From the NCBI GenBank assembly GCA_050916095.1, contig CP050901.1, positions 682,001-746,000 of the forward strand: a stretch of DNA of 64,000 bases, read 5' to 3'. How positions within the stretch are numbered: position 1 is the stretch's first letter; each line of letters begins with the position of its first letter. Shown one piece after another: positions 1 to 8,042 of this stretch. The notes beneath the pieces are model-generated. The model was given only the letters and a program-made list of their open reading frames with translations, was not told the origin of the DNA and did not search any database. This DNA comes from JANPCX01 sp050916095 (lineage in GTDB: Bacteria > Pseudomonadota > Gammaproteobacteria > Burkholderiales > Burkholderiaceae_C). Position numbers and translations under genes: made by a program.

Positions 1-139
1 CTGGGTGGTGCACAGCCATGAGATCGCCATGAACCGTCTCAAAGCAACCCACTGTGCGGCCAGGTGTTCGTGGTGCATGGCGAACTGGGTTGATTGGGGC
101 CAAGCGCAACAAACGCCGAGCGAGTGGCTCAAGTTGCAT
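1..139 (-). CDS. Possible partial reading frame at the window edge
   Basis: Downstream of the kinase stop, the minus strand has an ATG at 139 that stays open to the window edge (46 codons visible, beginning MQLEPLARRL). No convincing ribosome-binding site precedes it and I recognise no family. It could be the start of a gene following the kinase or chance in GC-rich DNA. Nothing else is visible in the first 173 bases. Confidence 0.2.
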   Translation of the reverse strand, partial: MQLEPLARRLLRLAPINPVRHAPRTPGRTVGCFETVHGDLMAVHHP

Positions 140-173
140 TGCGCCGGAGAACCATGGCCCCGGCGGCACGGGG

Positions 174-2363
174 TCAGTCAAACTTGTGGTCGATGACCAC
201 CACCTCACCCTTTGTGACTTGCACGGTTTTCGTTACCTTGGCACCGTCCGCGTTAGAAATTTCGATTTGATGCTGCCCTTCTGGCAAATTCAACTGCGTC
301 AAGGGCGGGGTGCTTCCCACGGGAGAACGGTTGACGCGCACATTGCCCCAGGGTGTCACTCTGAGCGAGACAGTGCCCGTGGCGATCTGCGCAGGGGGCT
401 TGATTTCGACCGCAGCGGCGGCGGGGACATCCGTTCTTGGTGTGGCCTCAGGCCTAGGACGAGTCACAGCAGGCGCGGGGCTCGGACTGGGATTGACGGC
501 TGCTTGAGGATTGGTCGCTGCTGGGGCAGGTGTCGATTTGACCGCGCTTTCCGGACTGGGAGGTGGCCGCACCTCTGCTGGCGTACTTACTTTTTCTTTG
601 GCAGCGGCGTCAGAAACAGAAGCCTCCATGCCCTGCGCCACCGGTGGCACCGCTGCGCTGGCAGGCGCCGCTGGGGGTTTGGGCGGGCTCAAGCTGGCCA
701 GCATGGTTCGCGCGGTGGCGGCCTGCTCACCCGATGGGTGAGCAGCCAAGTAGGCCTGTAAATTCGCCACGGTTGGAGACTTCTTCACAGCCTCCCAAGC
801 TTTTTGGTCGGCAACAGACGCCAAGGGCTGCTGTGACATTGGCGTCTTCGGTGAGCGCTGGCTGTCCAGCAACAGCCAGAATCCAGCCAGCATCGCCACG
901 GCTGCGGTCATCGCAGCCGCCCTTACCCAATACACCGTGGGGTTTTTGCTTGGCGCGTTCGGGGCATCATCTTGCTGTGTCGCAAGGTAGGTCGCCGGTG
1001 GCTGCCACAGTGTTGTGTCAGCGGGCGCATTCACGATGGATTCATTTGGCCGCAATGCGGGCGGGTTGGCGGATACAGCGGCCTGGCTGCCCGACTCCAG
1101 CCCCACCTTGCCCGTGGGCGCGAGCGCCTGGGTTGTAGGCGCAACGGAAATCTCTGTCGCATGCGCAGATTGAGGCGGGCCTGAGTGCAAAGCCAACGTG
1201 ATGGTGTGCGAGGTGGTCTGACGCGGATGCAAAGAATTCGGCAAATCCTGTGGCACTGGACTGGTCGCGAGGCTGGGGTCCGCTGCTGTCGGGATGAGGG
1301 TCTCATGGGCCAGCGAGTCAGCCAGCTGAACAGTGGTGAACTCTGACGCTGGAGAGTCTGCAATGGTTGCAGACGCGCGAGACTCTGGATCGGGGTATGC
1401 ATTTTCATCGTCGGGCGTCAGCAGCAGATCGACTGGCCTGGCATCAAACTCCGAGGCAGCCCAAAACTCGGACATCGAGAAGCCTTCTACACCCAACAAG
1501 ACTTTGAGTTCGGCGATGGATTGCGGTCGGTCCGCTGGCATGACAGAGAGCGCTTGATGTACCCCCCGCAAAAACTGTGCGCTGTAACCCGGGTATTCAG
1601 TGGGTGTGAGCATGCGAATCGGATCGTTGACCATCCGAGCCACCGATGTGGTGGGCACATGGCCCGTGATCGCCCTGAACAACAAGGCACCCAATTGATA
1701 GATATCTGTCCATGCGCCTTGGGGCATGGCACCGTCATCGGCATACTGCTCAATGGGGGCATACCCAGGCTTGAGCACCATGGTCAAGGCTTGTGTCATG
1801 TCGCCGATGATTCGCCGTGCTGCGCCAAAATCCAAGAGCACCGGCATGCCAGAGGCACGCAGCAGAACGTTGTCAGGTGCAATGTCGCGGTGAAAACAAT
1901 CCGCTGCGTGCAGCATCTCCAGCCCGTCCAAAATTGGACACAGCATGGAAGTCAACCACCGCTCGTCGATGCCGTTGTGCTGCTCCGCCAAAAAAGCGCG
2001 GAAGGTCTGGCCCTCATAGCTGCGCATGACCATGTAGGCCGTGCCGTTTTCTTCAAAGAACCGGTACACATGCACCAATGCCGGATGAGAAAACTTGGCC
2101 AGCATTCGCGCTTCGCTGATGAAGCTGCGCAAACCTGCATCAAATGCATCGCGGTGTTGGGGATGAACCTCGATTTGATTTTTTATCCCTCGGCGGGCCA
2201 ACGCAGAAGGCATGTACTCTTTGATGGCGACCGTCCGGTGCAGCCCCGAGTCATAGGCACGATAAACAATGCCGAAACCCCCTTCTCCAACAACACCCAG
2301 CAAGCGGTACTCCCGCAACTCAAAGCCGGGCGCGATGCAGTTACCGGAGCCTATCAATTCCAT
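174..2363 (-). CDS. Membrane-anchored serine/threonine protein kinase with PEGA tail
   Basis: Predicted to phosphorylate Ser/Thr residues of unknown partners at the inner membrane. From the ATG at 2363 it has about 729 residues. The kinase domain carries a glycine loop GVVGEGGFG (about 23-31), the VAIK lysine (about 48), the catalytic loop HRDIAPDN (Asp about 160) and DFG (about 178). A Pro/Ala-rich linker leads to one transmembrane segment (about 477-499), a second Pro/Ala-rich linker, and a C-terminal PEGA-like domain (last about 70 residues), expected in the periplasm. An upstream in-frame start at 2501 adds 46 non-conserved-looking residues; I prefer 2363 because the kinase domain begins right after it. 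HRDIAPDN in place of HRDLKPEN keeps Asp and Asn but replaces the usual Lys. No phosphatase or FHA neighbour is visible. Confidence 0.85.
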   Translation of the reverse strand: MELIGSGNCIAPGFELREYRLLGVVGEGGFGIVYRAYDSGLHRTVAIKEYMPSALARRGIKNQIEVHPQHRDAFDAGLRSFISEARMLAKFSHPALVHVYRFFEENGTAYMVMRSYEGQTFRAFLAEQHNGIDERWLTSMLCPILDGLEMLHAADCFHRDIAPDNVLLRASGMPVLLDFGAARRIIGDMTQALTMVLKPGYAPIEQYADDGAMPQGAWTDIYQLGALLFRAITGHVPTTSVARMVNDPIRMLTPTEYPGYSAQFLRGVHQALSVMPADRPQSIAELKVLLGVEGFSMSEFWAASEFDARPVDLLLTPDDENAYPDPESRASATIADSPASEFTTVQLADSLAHETLIPTAADPSLATSPVPQDLPNSLHPRQTTSHTITLALHSGPPQSAHATEISVAPTTQALAPTGKVGLESGSQAAVSANPPALRPNESIVNAPADTTLWQPPATYLATQQDDAPNAPSKNPTVYWVRAAAMTAAVAMLAGFWLLLDSQRSPKTPMSQQPLASVADQKAWEAVKKSPTVANLQAYLAAHPSGEQAATARTMLASLSPPKPPAAPASAAVPPVAQGMEASVSDAAAKEKVSTPAEVRPPPSPESAVKSTPAPAATNPQAAVNPSPSPAPAVTRPRPEATPRTDVPAAAAVEIKPPAQIATGTVSLRVTPWGNVRVNRSPVGSTPPLTQLNLPEGQHQIEISNADGAKVTKTVQVTKGEVVVIDHKFD

Positions 2364-2547
2364 TGGAATGCCACCAAACTCAAAACCCGAATTGTCCCAG
2401 GAGACTCTCGAATATTGGGCTCTATTCGCACCCGCACCCCCCAGTTGAGTGGGGTGGTCTGATTCGGCATTCAGCGCCGGACGTTTTGCATCAACCCCCA
2501 AGGGCTTGAGAAAGCCGAGTGATGGAGGGGCAGTTTTTCAAGGGGAA

Positions 2548-2685
2548 TCCTGATTAGCGACATTCTTCAGCCCTCCTCCGTTCGCCCTGAGCCTGTCGAA
2601 GGGTAGCGCGTTCAACCTGGGCTTCGACAGGCTCAGCCCGAACGGTGGTGAGGTGTTGGTGGCTGAGGAATGTCGCTAATCAGGA
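2548..2685. repeat. Palindromic repeat copy 1 (long outer arms)
   Basis: An imperfect palindrome of about 138 bases fills the gap between the kinase and plsC. The outer arms (2548-2572 and 2661-2685) are inverted copies matching at 24 of 25 positions. The inner core (about 2579-2604 and 2621-2645) has the TTCGCCCTGAGCCTGTCGAA type sequence and its inverted partner. Related cores occur near 26200 and 40680. The right arm contains the plsC stop codon. This core resembles short palindromic repeats that I recall as common in Comamonadaceae genomes. The structure could act as a terminator for plsC. Confidence 0.85.
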
Positions 2686-3434
2686 GGGGAATAGGCTTGT
2701 GGATCAATGCGCCGCATTTCCGCTTCGATCCAATTTTCCACCTCGCGCATCAACTCGTCGGGCTCACGGCCCGCAGACGGAATCATGGGGCCGACTGACA
2801 CATCCACCACACCAGGTCGCAGCACAAAGGATTTACGCGGCCAGCATTTGGCCGAGTTCACGGCGATGGGCAGCACCGCAGCACCCGTGGCCACCGCCAA
2901 TCGAGTGCCACCTGCTTTATAGGTGCCTTTTTGGCCGCGCGCGATGCGTGTGCCTTCCGGAAACATGATGACCCAGGTGCCGTGGCTCATGTGTTTGCGG
3001 CCTTGTTCGGCCACGCGGGTCCAAGCTTCGTTGCGTTTGCTGCGGTCGATGTGGATCATGTCCATGCGCGCCATAGCCCACCCAAAAAAGGGGATGTAGA
3101 GCAGCTCGCGTTTGAACACATAAGCCAGCGGGTGCGGCATGAGGCAAGGAAAGGCGAAGGTTTCCCAAGTGCTTTGGTGCTTGGGCAGCAAAACGATGGC
3201 GCTTTTTTTGTCGGCGTTCTCCAAGTTGTCCCAGCCGAGCACCCGGTAGCGCACGCCGCAAATCACCTTGGCGCCCCAAATGGCGGTGCGCAGCCAACCG
3301 ACACAGGCCCAGTAAAGGCGGTCGCCGCGAACGAAGATGGAAAAAATCAACACCGCCGTGGCCCAGGGAATGACGGTGACTGTCATCCATACAAACAAGA
3401 GTGCCGAGCGCAGCACGGCCAACAAATAAGCCAT
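2676..3434 (-). CDS. plsC: 1-acyl-sn-glycerol-3-phosphate acyltransferase
   Basis: Expected to acylate lysophosphatidic acid to phosphatidic acid at the inner membrane, the second acyl step of phospholipid synthesis. The 252-residue protein starts with a hydrophobic segment (about 7-34). It has acyltransferase motif I as HQSTWE (86-91) and motif III as FPEGTR (158-163). Motif I has Glu where the textbook HX4D has Asp. The start at 3434 abuts the gmhB stop, so the two are probably co-transcribed. The stop codon lies inside the arm of the downstream palindromic repeat. Confidence 0.9.
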   Translation of the reverse strand: MAYLLAVLRSALLFVWMTVTVIPWATAVLIFSIFVRGDRLYWACVGWLRTAIWGAKVICGVRYRVLGWDNLENADKKSAIVLLPKHQSTWETFAFPCLMPHPLAYVFKRELLYIPFFGWAMARMDMIHIDRSKRNEAWTRVAEQGRKHMSHGTWVIMFPEGTRIARGQKGTYKAGGTRLAVATGAAVLPIAVNSAKCWPRKSFVLRPGVVDVSVGPMIPSAGREPDELMREVENWIEAEMRRIDPQAYSPPD

Positions 3435-4042
3435 CAGCTCAGGTCTCCATGTTCGGAATCGGTGATGTCGGACAAACCTTTGGCGGCGCGTTCGCGGCGA
3501 ATCAAGAATTCAGCGAACGCCATCAAGTCGTCGTGCACTTCGGCGTTGGGGGCATGGACAAGCAGATCGGCCAGTTCGGCATCACCGCGCAAACCTTCAC
3601 GTCCACGACGCAGTACATGCGGCTCGCAACCCGCCGCTTGGCAGGCTTGCAGGTCTTTCAAACTCTCGCCAACCGCAGGAATGTCCTCTGGGGACATGCC
3701 ATAACGTTTGGCGATGTCGAGGAACAAACCGGGCAAAGGCTTGCGGCATTCACACTGGTCTTCGGGTGTGTGGGGACAGAAGAACACGCCATCAATACGC
3801 CCTCCAACGCGGGCCAGCATCTGGTGCATTTTGAGGTGCACGCTGTTGAGTGCGGCCATGTCGATCAGGCCCCGGCCCAAACCCGCTTGGTTGGTGGCCA
3901 CCACCACATGCCAACCGGCATGGTTGAGTTTGGAGACCGCCTCTAGCGCACCAGGAATCGGCACCCATTCTTCCGGCGCTTTGACGTGGTCATCGCGGTA
4001 ATGGTTGAGCGTACCGTCTCGACCCAGGATAACCAGTTTCAT
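3434..4042 (-). CDS. gmhB: HAD-family heptose-1,7-bisphosphate phosphatase (GmhB-like), nucleophile missing
   Basis: GmhB removes the 7-phosphate of D-glycero-D-manno-heptose 1,7-bisphosphate during LPS inner-core synthesis in the cytoplasm. About 202 residues from the ATG at 4042; a start at 4075 would add 11 residues and overlap glyS. The zinc-site segment typical of GmhB is present (FFCPHTPEDQCECRKP). The first HAD motif, normally DRDGT, reads GRDGT here: the codon for the nucleophilic Asp is GGT (Gly7), while Asp9 is kept. The later VGDS-type motif reads VGES. The fold assignment is strong; phosphatase activity is uncertain. Neighbours plsC and glyS give no LPS context. Confidence 0.75.
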   Translation of the reverse strand: MKLVILGRDGTLNHYRDDHVKAPEEWVPIPGALEAVSKLNHAGWHVVVATNQAGLGRGLIDMAALNSVHLKMHQMLARVGGRIDGVFFCPHTPEDQCECRKPLPGLFLDIAKRYGMSPEDIPAVGESLKDLQACQAAGCEPHVLRRGREGLRGDAELADLLVHAPNAEVHDDLMAFAEFLIRRERAAKGLSDITDSEHGDLS

Positions 4043-4071
4043 GGCGTTGCCCTTGCCGTCAGAGTTGCGGT

Positions 4072-6270
4072 TCATGAGGCCAACTTCGACAGGTCGGCCA
4101 CGCGGTTCATGGCGGCGTGCAGTTGGCCCAATAGAGCCAGTCGATTGGCACGCAAAGCCGGGTCTTCGGCGTTGACCATGACGGATTCGAAAAAGGCGTC
4201 CACGGGGGCCTTGAGGGCGGCCAGTGCTTGCAGCGAGGCGGTGTGGTCGCCTTTTTCAAACGCGGCGTTGGCAACGGGTTGCACTTGCGACAAGGCCGCA
4301 TGCAGCGCGGTTTCAGCAGGTTCTTGGAACAAGGCGGGGTTGACGGCGGCCAGCGACACATCAGCCGCGTCTGACTTCTTCAGAATGTTGCCGACACGTT
4401 TGTTGGCAGCGGCGAGGGCCGGAGCTTCTGGCAGCGCCGCGAATGATCGAACGGCGGCCAAACGTTTGGGAACCTCGGCCAAGTATTCCAGCCTGGCCTC
4501 AATGACCGCAGCAACTTCTTGCGCCGAGTATCCCTGTTCGCGCAACACGCCAGACAGTCGATCAAACACGAAAGAAACTACCTCAGTCCCTGTCGTATTC
4601 ATGACGCCAAAGTGTTCGTTCAGCGCCTTCATGTAATTATCAGCAGCGACCGAACTTGCATGAAGCAAAGGTGGCAACTTCATTTCCATGAAGCGATCAA
4701 TGAAAACAGTCGCCGAAATTGCCAGCAACTTCCATACGGGAATCGCTAGATCACGCTCCATCAACATACGAATAACTCCGAGCGCATGCCGCCGCAATGC
4801 AAACGGGTCTTTGTCACCTGTAGGCACTTGGCCAATGCCAAACAACCCCACCAAGGTTTCGAGTTTGTCCGCCAACGCCACCACCACACCCACCTGGTTA
4901 CGAGGCAACTCGTCACCCGCAAAACGCGGCTTGTAGTGGTCTTCCACCGCTTCGGCGACAGCAGCATCCTCTCCGTCGAAACGCGCGTAGTAGCCGCCCA
5001 TGATGCCTTGCAATTCCGGAAACTCGCCCACCATGTCAGTGAGCAAATCGGCTTTGGCAAGCAAGGCCGCGCGATCTGCTTTTTCGGCAAGGTCGGCACC
5101 GCCCAGCAACTGACCAATGCCCTTGGCAATGGCGCGCACGCGCTCCACCCGTTCGCCTTGGGTGCCGAGCTGCCCGTGGTAAACCACCTTGGACAAACCC
5201 GCCACACGGTCTTCCAATTTCTTCTTGCGGTCTTGCTCAAAGAAAAACTTGGCATCGGCCAAACGCGGGCGCACCACACGTTCATTGCCTTCGATCACGC
5301 GGCTGGGGTCTGCCGGGTTGATGTTGCTGACCACCAGGAACTTGTTGGTCAACTTGCCCTGGGCATTGAGCAGCGGGAAATACTTCTGGTTCGCCTTCAT
5401 CGTGAGGATGAGGCATTCCTGCGGCACCGCGAGGAACTCTTCTTCAAACTGGCAGACGAGCACATGCGGGCGTTCGACGAGGCCGGTCACTTCGTCGAGC
5501 AAGGCGGCGTCTTCAATGGGTGTGAGGCCCTGGCTGTGGGCCGCCGCATTCAACTGGCGCACGATCTCACCGTGGCGGGCGTCAAAACTCGCGATCACCG
5601 CACCCTGTTCTTTGAGCTGCTCGGCGTAGTGGTCAGCATGTTGCAGCACCACCGGGTCCATGGCGGCTTCAAAGCGGTGGCCGTGAGTCTCGCGGCCTGC
5701 CGTCAACCCCAGCAATTCCACCGGCAGCACGTCGGCACCGTAAAGGGCGACCAGACCGTGGGCGGGACGAACAAAATTGACGCTCTTCCAGCCATCGGCG
5801 AGTTGGTACTGCATCACTTTCGGGATGGGCAGCTTGGCCAAGGTGTCGTTCAGGGCGGCTTGCAAACCTGCTGTAAGCAGAGCACCTTCAGCCACGGTGT
5901 CCAAGAACAGCGCCTCCGCTTTACCGTCGACCACACGTTTTAGCTGGGGTACACAGGTCGCGTCTTGACCAAGGCTAGCGAGCTTCTTCAAGAGTGCCGG
6001 GGTGGCTTGTCCTTGCGCATCCAGGCCCACGGCCACCGGCATGAGTTTGTGCGACACCGCTTTATCTGCCGCTTGCGGCAGCACGCCGCTCAAGTGCAAC
6101 GCCAAACGGCGTGGCGATGCGAACGACGTGCTGGCAGACTGGTCGGTGGCCAGGCCCTGTGCTTTGAGGGAGTCGGTCAGCAACTGCGCAAACGATGTGC
6201 CCAGTTTTTTGAGCGCCTTGGGCGGCAGCTCTTCCACAAACAATTCAACGAGCAGGTTCTTGGTAGTCAT
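4072..6270 (-). CDS. glyS: Glycine--tRNA ligase beta subunit
   Basis: The beta subunit of tetrameric glycyl-tRNA synthetase, which charges tRNA-Gly in the cytoplasm together with GlyQ. At 732 residues it is close to the usual length of about 690-730. It starts with the family-typical MTTKNLLVELFVEELPPKAL and has the central segment with KANQKYFPL and the C-terminal anticodon-binding region. Its ATG overlaps the glyQ stop by four bases (6267-6270), indicating translational coupling. Confidence 0.97.
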   Translation of the reverse strand: MTTKNLLVELFVEELPPKALKKLGTSFAQLLTDSLKAQGLATDQSASTSFASPRRLALHLSGVLPQAADKAVSHKLMPVAVGLDAQGQATPALLKKLASLGQDATCVPQLKRVVDGKAEALFLDTVAEGALLTAGLQAALNDTLAKLPIPKVMQYQLADGWKSVNFVRPAHGLVALYGADVLPVELLGLTAGRETHGHRFEAAMDPVVLQHADHYAEQLKEQGAVIASFDARHGEIVRQLNAAAHSQGLTPIEDAALLDEVTGLVERPHVLVCQFEEEFLAVPQECLILTMKANQKYFPLLNAQGKLTNKFLVVSNINPADPSRVIEGNERVVRPRLADAKFFFEQDRKKKLEDRVAGLSKVVYHGQLGTQGERVERVRAIAKGIGQLLGGADLAEKADRAALLAKADLLTDMVGEFPELQGIMGGYYARFDGEDAAVAEAVEDHYKPRFAGDELPRNQVGVVVALADKLETLVGLFGIGQVPTGDKDPFALRRHALGVIRMLMERDLAIPVWKLLAISATVFIDRFMEMKLPPLLHASSVAADNYMKALNEHFGVMNTTGTEVVSFVFDRLSGVLREQGYSAQEVAAVIEARLEYLAEVPKRLAAVRSFAALPEAPALAAANKRVGNILKKSDAADVSLAAVNPALFQEPAETALHAALSQVQPVANAAFEKGDHTASLQALAALKAPVDAFFESVMVNAEDPALRANRLALLGQLHAAMNRVADLSKLAS

Positions 6271-7238
6271 GCCGCATCGCCCTTCGGCTTTCTCTTTTGG
6301 TTCTGCAAATCAATTTGCGTCAGCACCTGGGTGGCCCAGTCTTTGGGTGCCATGGGGAAACCCAGGCGGGCGCGGCTGTCAAGGTAACTTTGCGCCACGG
6401 CACGGGCCAGGTTGCGGATGCGACCGATGTAAGCGGCACGTTCGGTCACGCTGATGGCCCCGCGTGCATCGAGCAAGTTGAAGCTGTGGCCCGCCTTGAG
6501 CAGTTGTTCGTAGGCGGGCAAAGCCAGTTGTTGTTCCATCAGGTGTTTGGACTGCTTTTCGTGTGCGGCGAAAGCGGTGAGCAGAAACTCCACATCGCTG
6601 TGCTCAAAGTTGTAGGTGCTTTGTTCGACTTCGTTTTGTTTGTAGACGTCGCCATAACTCAGGCCCTCGGTCCAGGTCAGGTTGTAGACGTTGTCCACGC
6701 CCTGCAAATACATGGCCAGGCGTTCCAGGCCGTAGGTGATCTCACCCGTGATGGGCTTGCAGTCGATGCCGCCGACTTGCTGGAAGTAGGTGAACTGCGT
6801 CACTTCCATGCCGTTGAGCCACACCTCCCACCCGAGGCCCCAGCAGCCGAGGGTGGGGTTCTCCCAGTCGTCTTCCACAAAACGAATGTCGTTGGCTTTG
6901 AGATCGAAGCCCAGGGCTTCAAGCGAACCGAGGTACAGCTCCAAGATGTTGGCCGGTGCGGGCTTGAGCACGACCTGGTACTGGTAATAGTGCTGCAAAC
7001 GATTCGGGTTCTCGCCGTAGCGGCCATCTTTGGGGCGGCGGCTGGGCTGCACATACGCGGCCTTCCAGGGCTCAGGGCCAATGGCGCGCAAAAAGGTGGC
7101 TGTGTGGCTGGTGCCTGCGCCGACTTCCATGTCATAGGGTTGCAGCAAGGCACAGCCTTGTTGGCCCCAGTAGTCTTGCAAGCGCAGGATGATTTGCTGG
7201 AAGGTCAGCATGTCGGGTTCCGGGGGTTGATGTTTCAA
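6267..7238 (-). CDS. glyQ: Glycine--tRNA ligase alpha subunit
   Basis: The catalytic class II subunit of the alpha2-beta2 glycyl-tRNA synthetase. It is 323 residues, slightly longer than the usual 300. The family start motif (MLTFQQIILRLQDYWGQQGC) begins at residue 10, so translation might instead start at 7211; the longer start at 7238 is also open. Highly conserved stretches such as QPYDMEVGAGTSH and VQPSRRPKDGRYGENPNR are intact. It is first in a glyQ-glyS unit that may continue into gmhB-plsC. Confidence 0.97.
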   Translation of the reverse strand: MKHQPPEPDMLTFQQIILRLQDYWGQQGCALLQPYDMEVGAGTSHTATFLRAIGPEPWKAAYVQPSRRPKDGRYGENPNRLQHYYQYQVVLKPAPANILELYLGSLEALGFDLKANDIRFVEDDWENPTLGCWGLGWEVWLNGMEVTQFTYFQQVGGIDCKPITGEITYGLERLAMYLQGVDNVYNLTWTEGLSYGDVYKQNEVEQSTYNFEHSDVEFLLTAFAAHEKQSKHLMEQQLALPAYEQLLKAGHSFNLLDARGAISVTERAAYIGRIRNLARAVAQSYLDSRARLGFPMAPKDWATQVLTQIDLQNQKRKPKGDAA

Positions 7239-7475
7239 GGTTCAGCGAATGGCCAGGCCAGATGATGGGGCCGCAGCGGACCAGTGGGCGATGGATTTTA
7301 GGGGTGCCAGGAGCCGGGGGAGCAATAGCGCCGTTTTCCAGCCGCGAACCTGTCCTGTGCCCGTCAAACGTTGCAGGCTAAAGCGAGGCCCTGGAAGCAG
7401 ACAAGGAAGCTATCCTCAAATCACAGGATTGACGCCGCAGCGCGACGACCTCGTTCTGATGGAGAGGCAAACACC

Positions 7476-8036
7476 ATGGCTCTGGACGAACTGATTCGAT
7501 GCGTGCAAAACACCAAAGCACGGCGATTGAGTGACCATGAATCTTTCATGTCAGTGCAACAGGCCCTGTTGGACTGGGTGGCACAACGGCCGCCCACGGC
7601 ATCGGTGGGCGATGGTGCACCTCAAACGCCCTACCGACGCCGATTGTTGAACAACCCCCAAGACGATTTTCAAATCGTCCAGGTCTACTGGGCACCAGGG
7701 CAAACCAGCCCCATCCACGACCACCAAGGTGTTGTTGGCGCGGTGGCGGCGTTGCGGGGGCATTCCGTTGAAGTGAAGTACCGCGTGACCGACGATGACG
7801 GCGAGCAGGTGTGTTTGATGCTCGGCGAACAAACCGAGTTGTGCGAGCGGATCGCGTCGCCAATTTATCCCGACAAAACAGGCCAACTGCATTGCATGCG
7901 CAACCCCTCTACCACTGAGCCCTCAGTGACAGTCCATGTCTACCTTCGCCCGGTGATTCAGTTCAATCAATACCAACCCCAGCTGAGTGGCTGGTACCGG
8001 CGGGTCCCGACCGTGTTGTGGTTTGACGCCGCATGA
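7476..8036 (+). CDS. Cysteine-dioxygenase-type cupin
   Basis: Probably an iron-dependent thiol dioxygenase converting cysteine, or a related thiol such as 3-mercaptopropionate, to a sulfinate. From the ATG at 7476, set by a GGAGAGG ribosome-binding site about 9 bases upstream, it has 186 residues. The cupin core shows His81 and His83 (HDHQG) and His139 (LHCMRN), which would form the three-His iron site. It stands alone on the plus strand between glyQ and lnt, convergent with lnt (6 bases apart). Substrate cannot be told from sequence. Confidence 0.75.
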   Translation: MALDELIRCVQNTKARRLSDHESFMSVQQALLDWVAQRPPTASVGDGAPQTPYRRRLLNNPQDDFQIVQVYWAPGQTSPIHDHQGVVGAVAALRGHSVEVKYRVTDDDGEQVCLMLGEQTELCERIASPIYPDKTGQLHCMRNPSTTEPSVTVHVYLRPVIQFNQYQPQLSGWYRRVPTVLWFDAA

Positions 8037-8042
8037 GGGCCG

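Noticed and set aside
1521..2462. A 313-codon plus-strand frame opposite the kinase
   Set aside because: Antisense shadow of a kinase with intact motifs; the translation has no family features.
4786..5943. A 385-codon plus-strand frame opposite glyS
   Set aside because: Antisense to a near-universal gene; long only because of codon bias in GC-rich DNA.
6297..7265. A 322-codon plus-strand frame opposite glyQ
   Set aside because: Same reason; no ribosome-binding site and no recognisable product.
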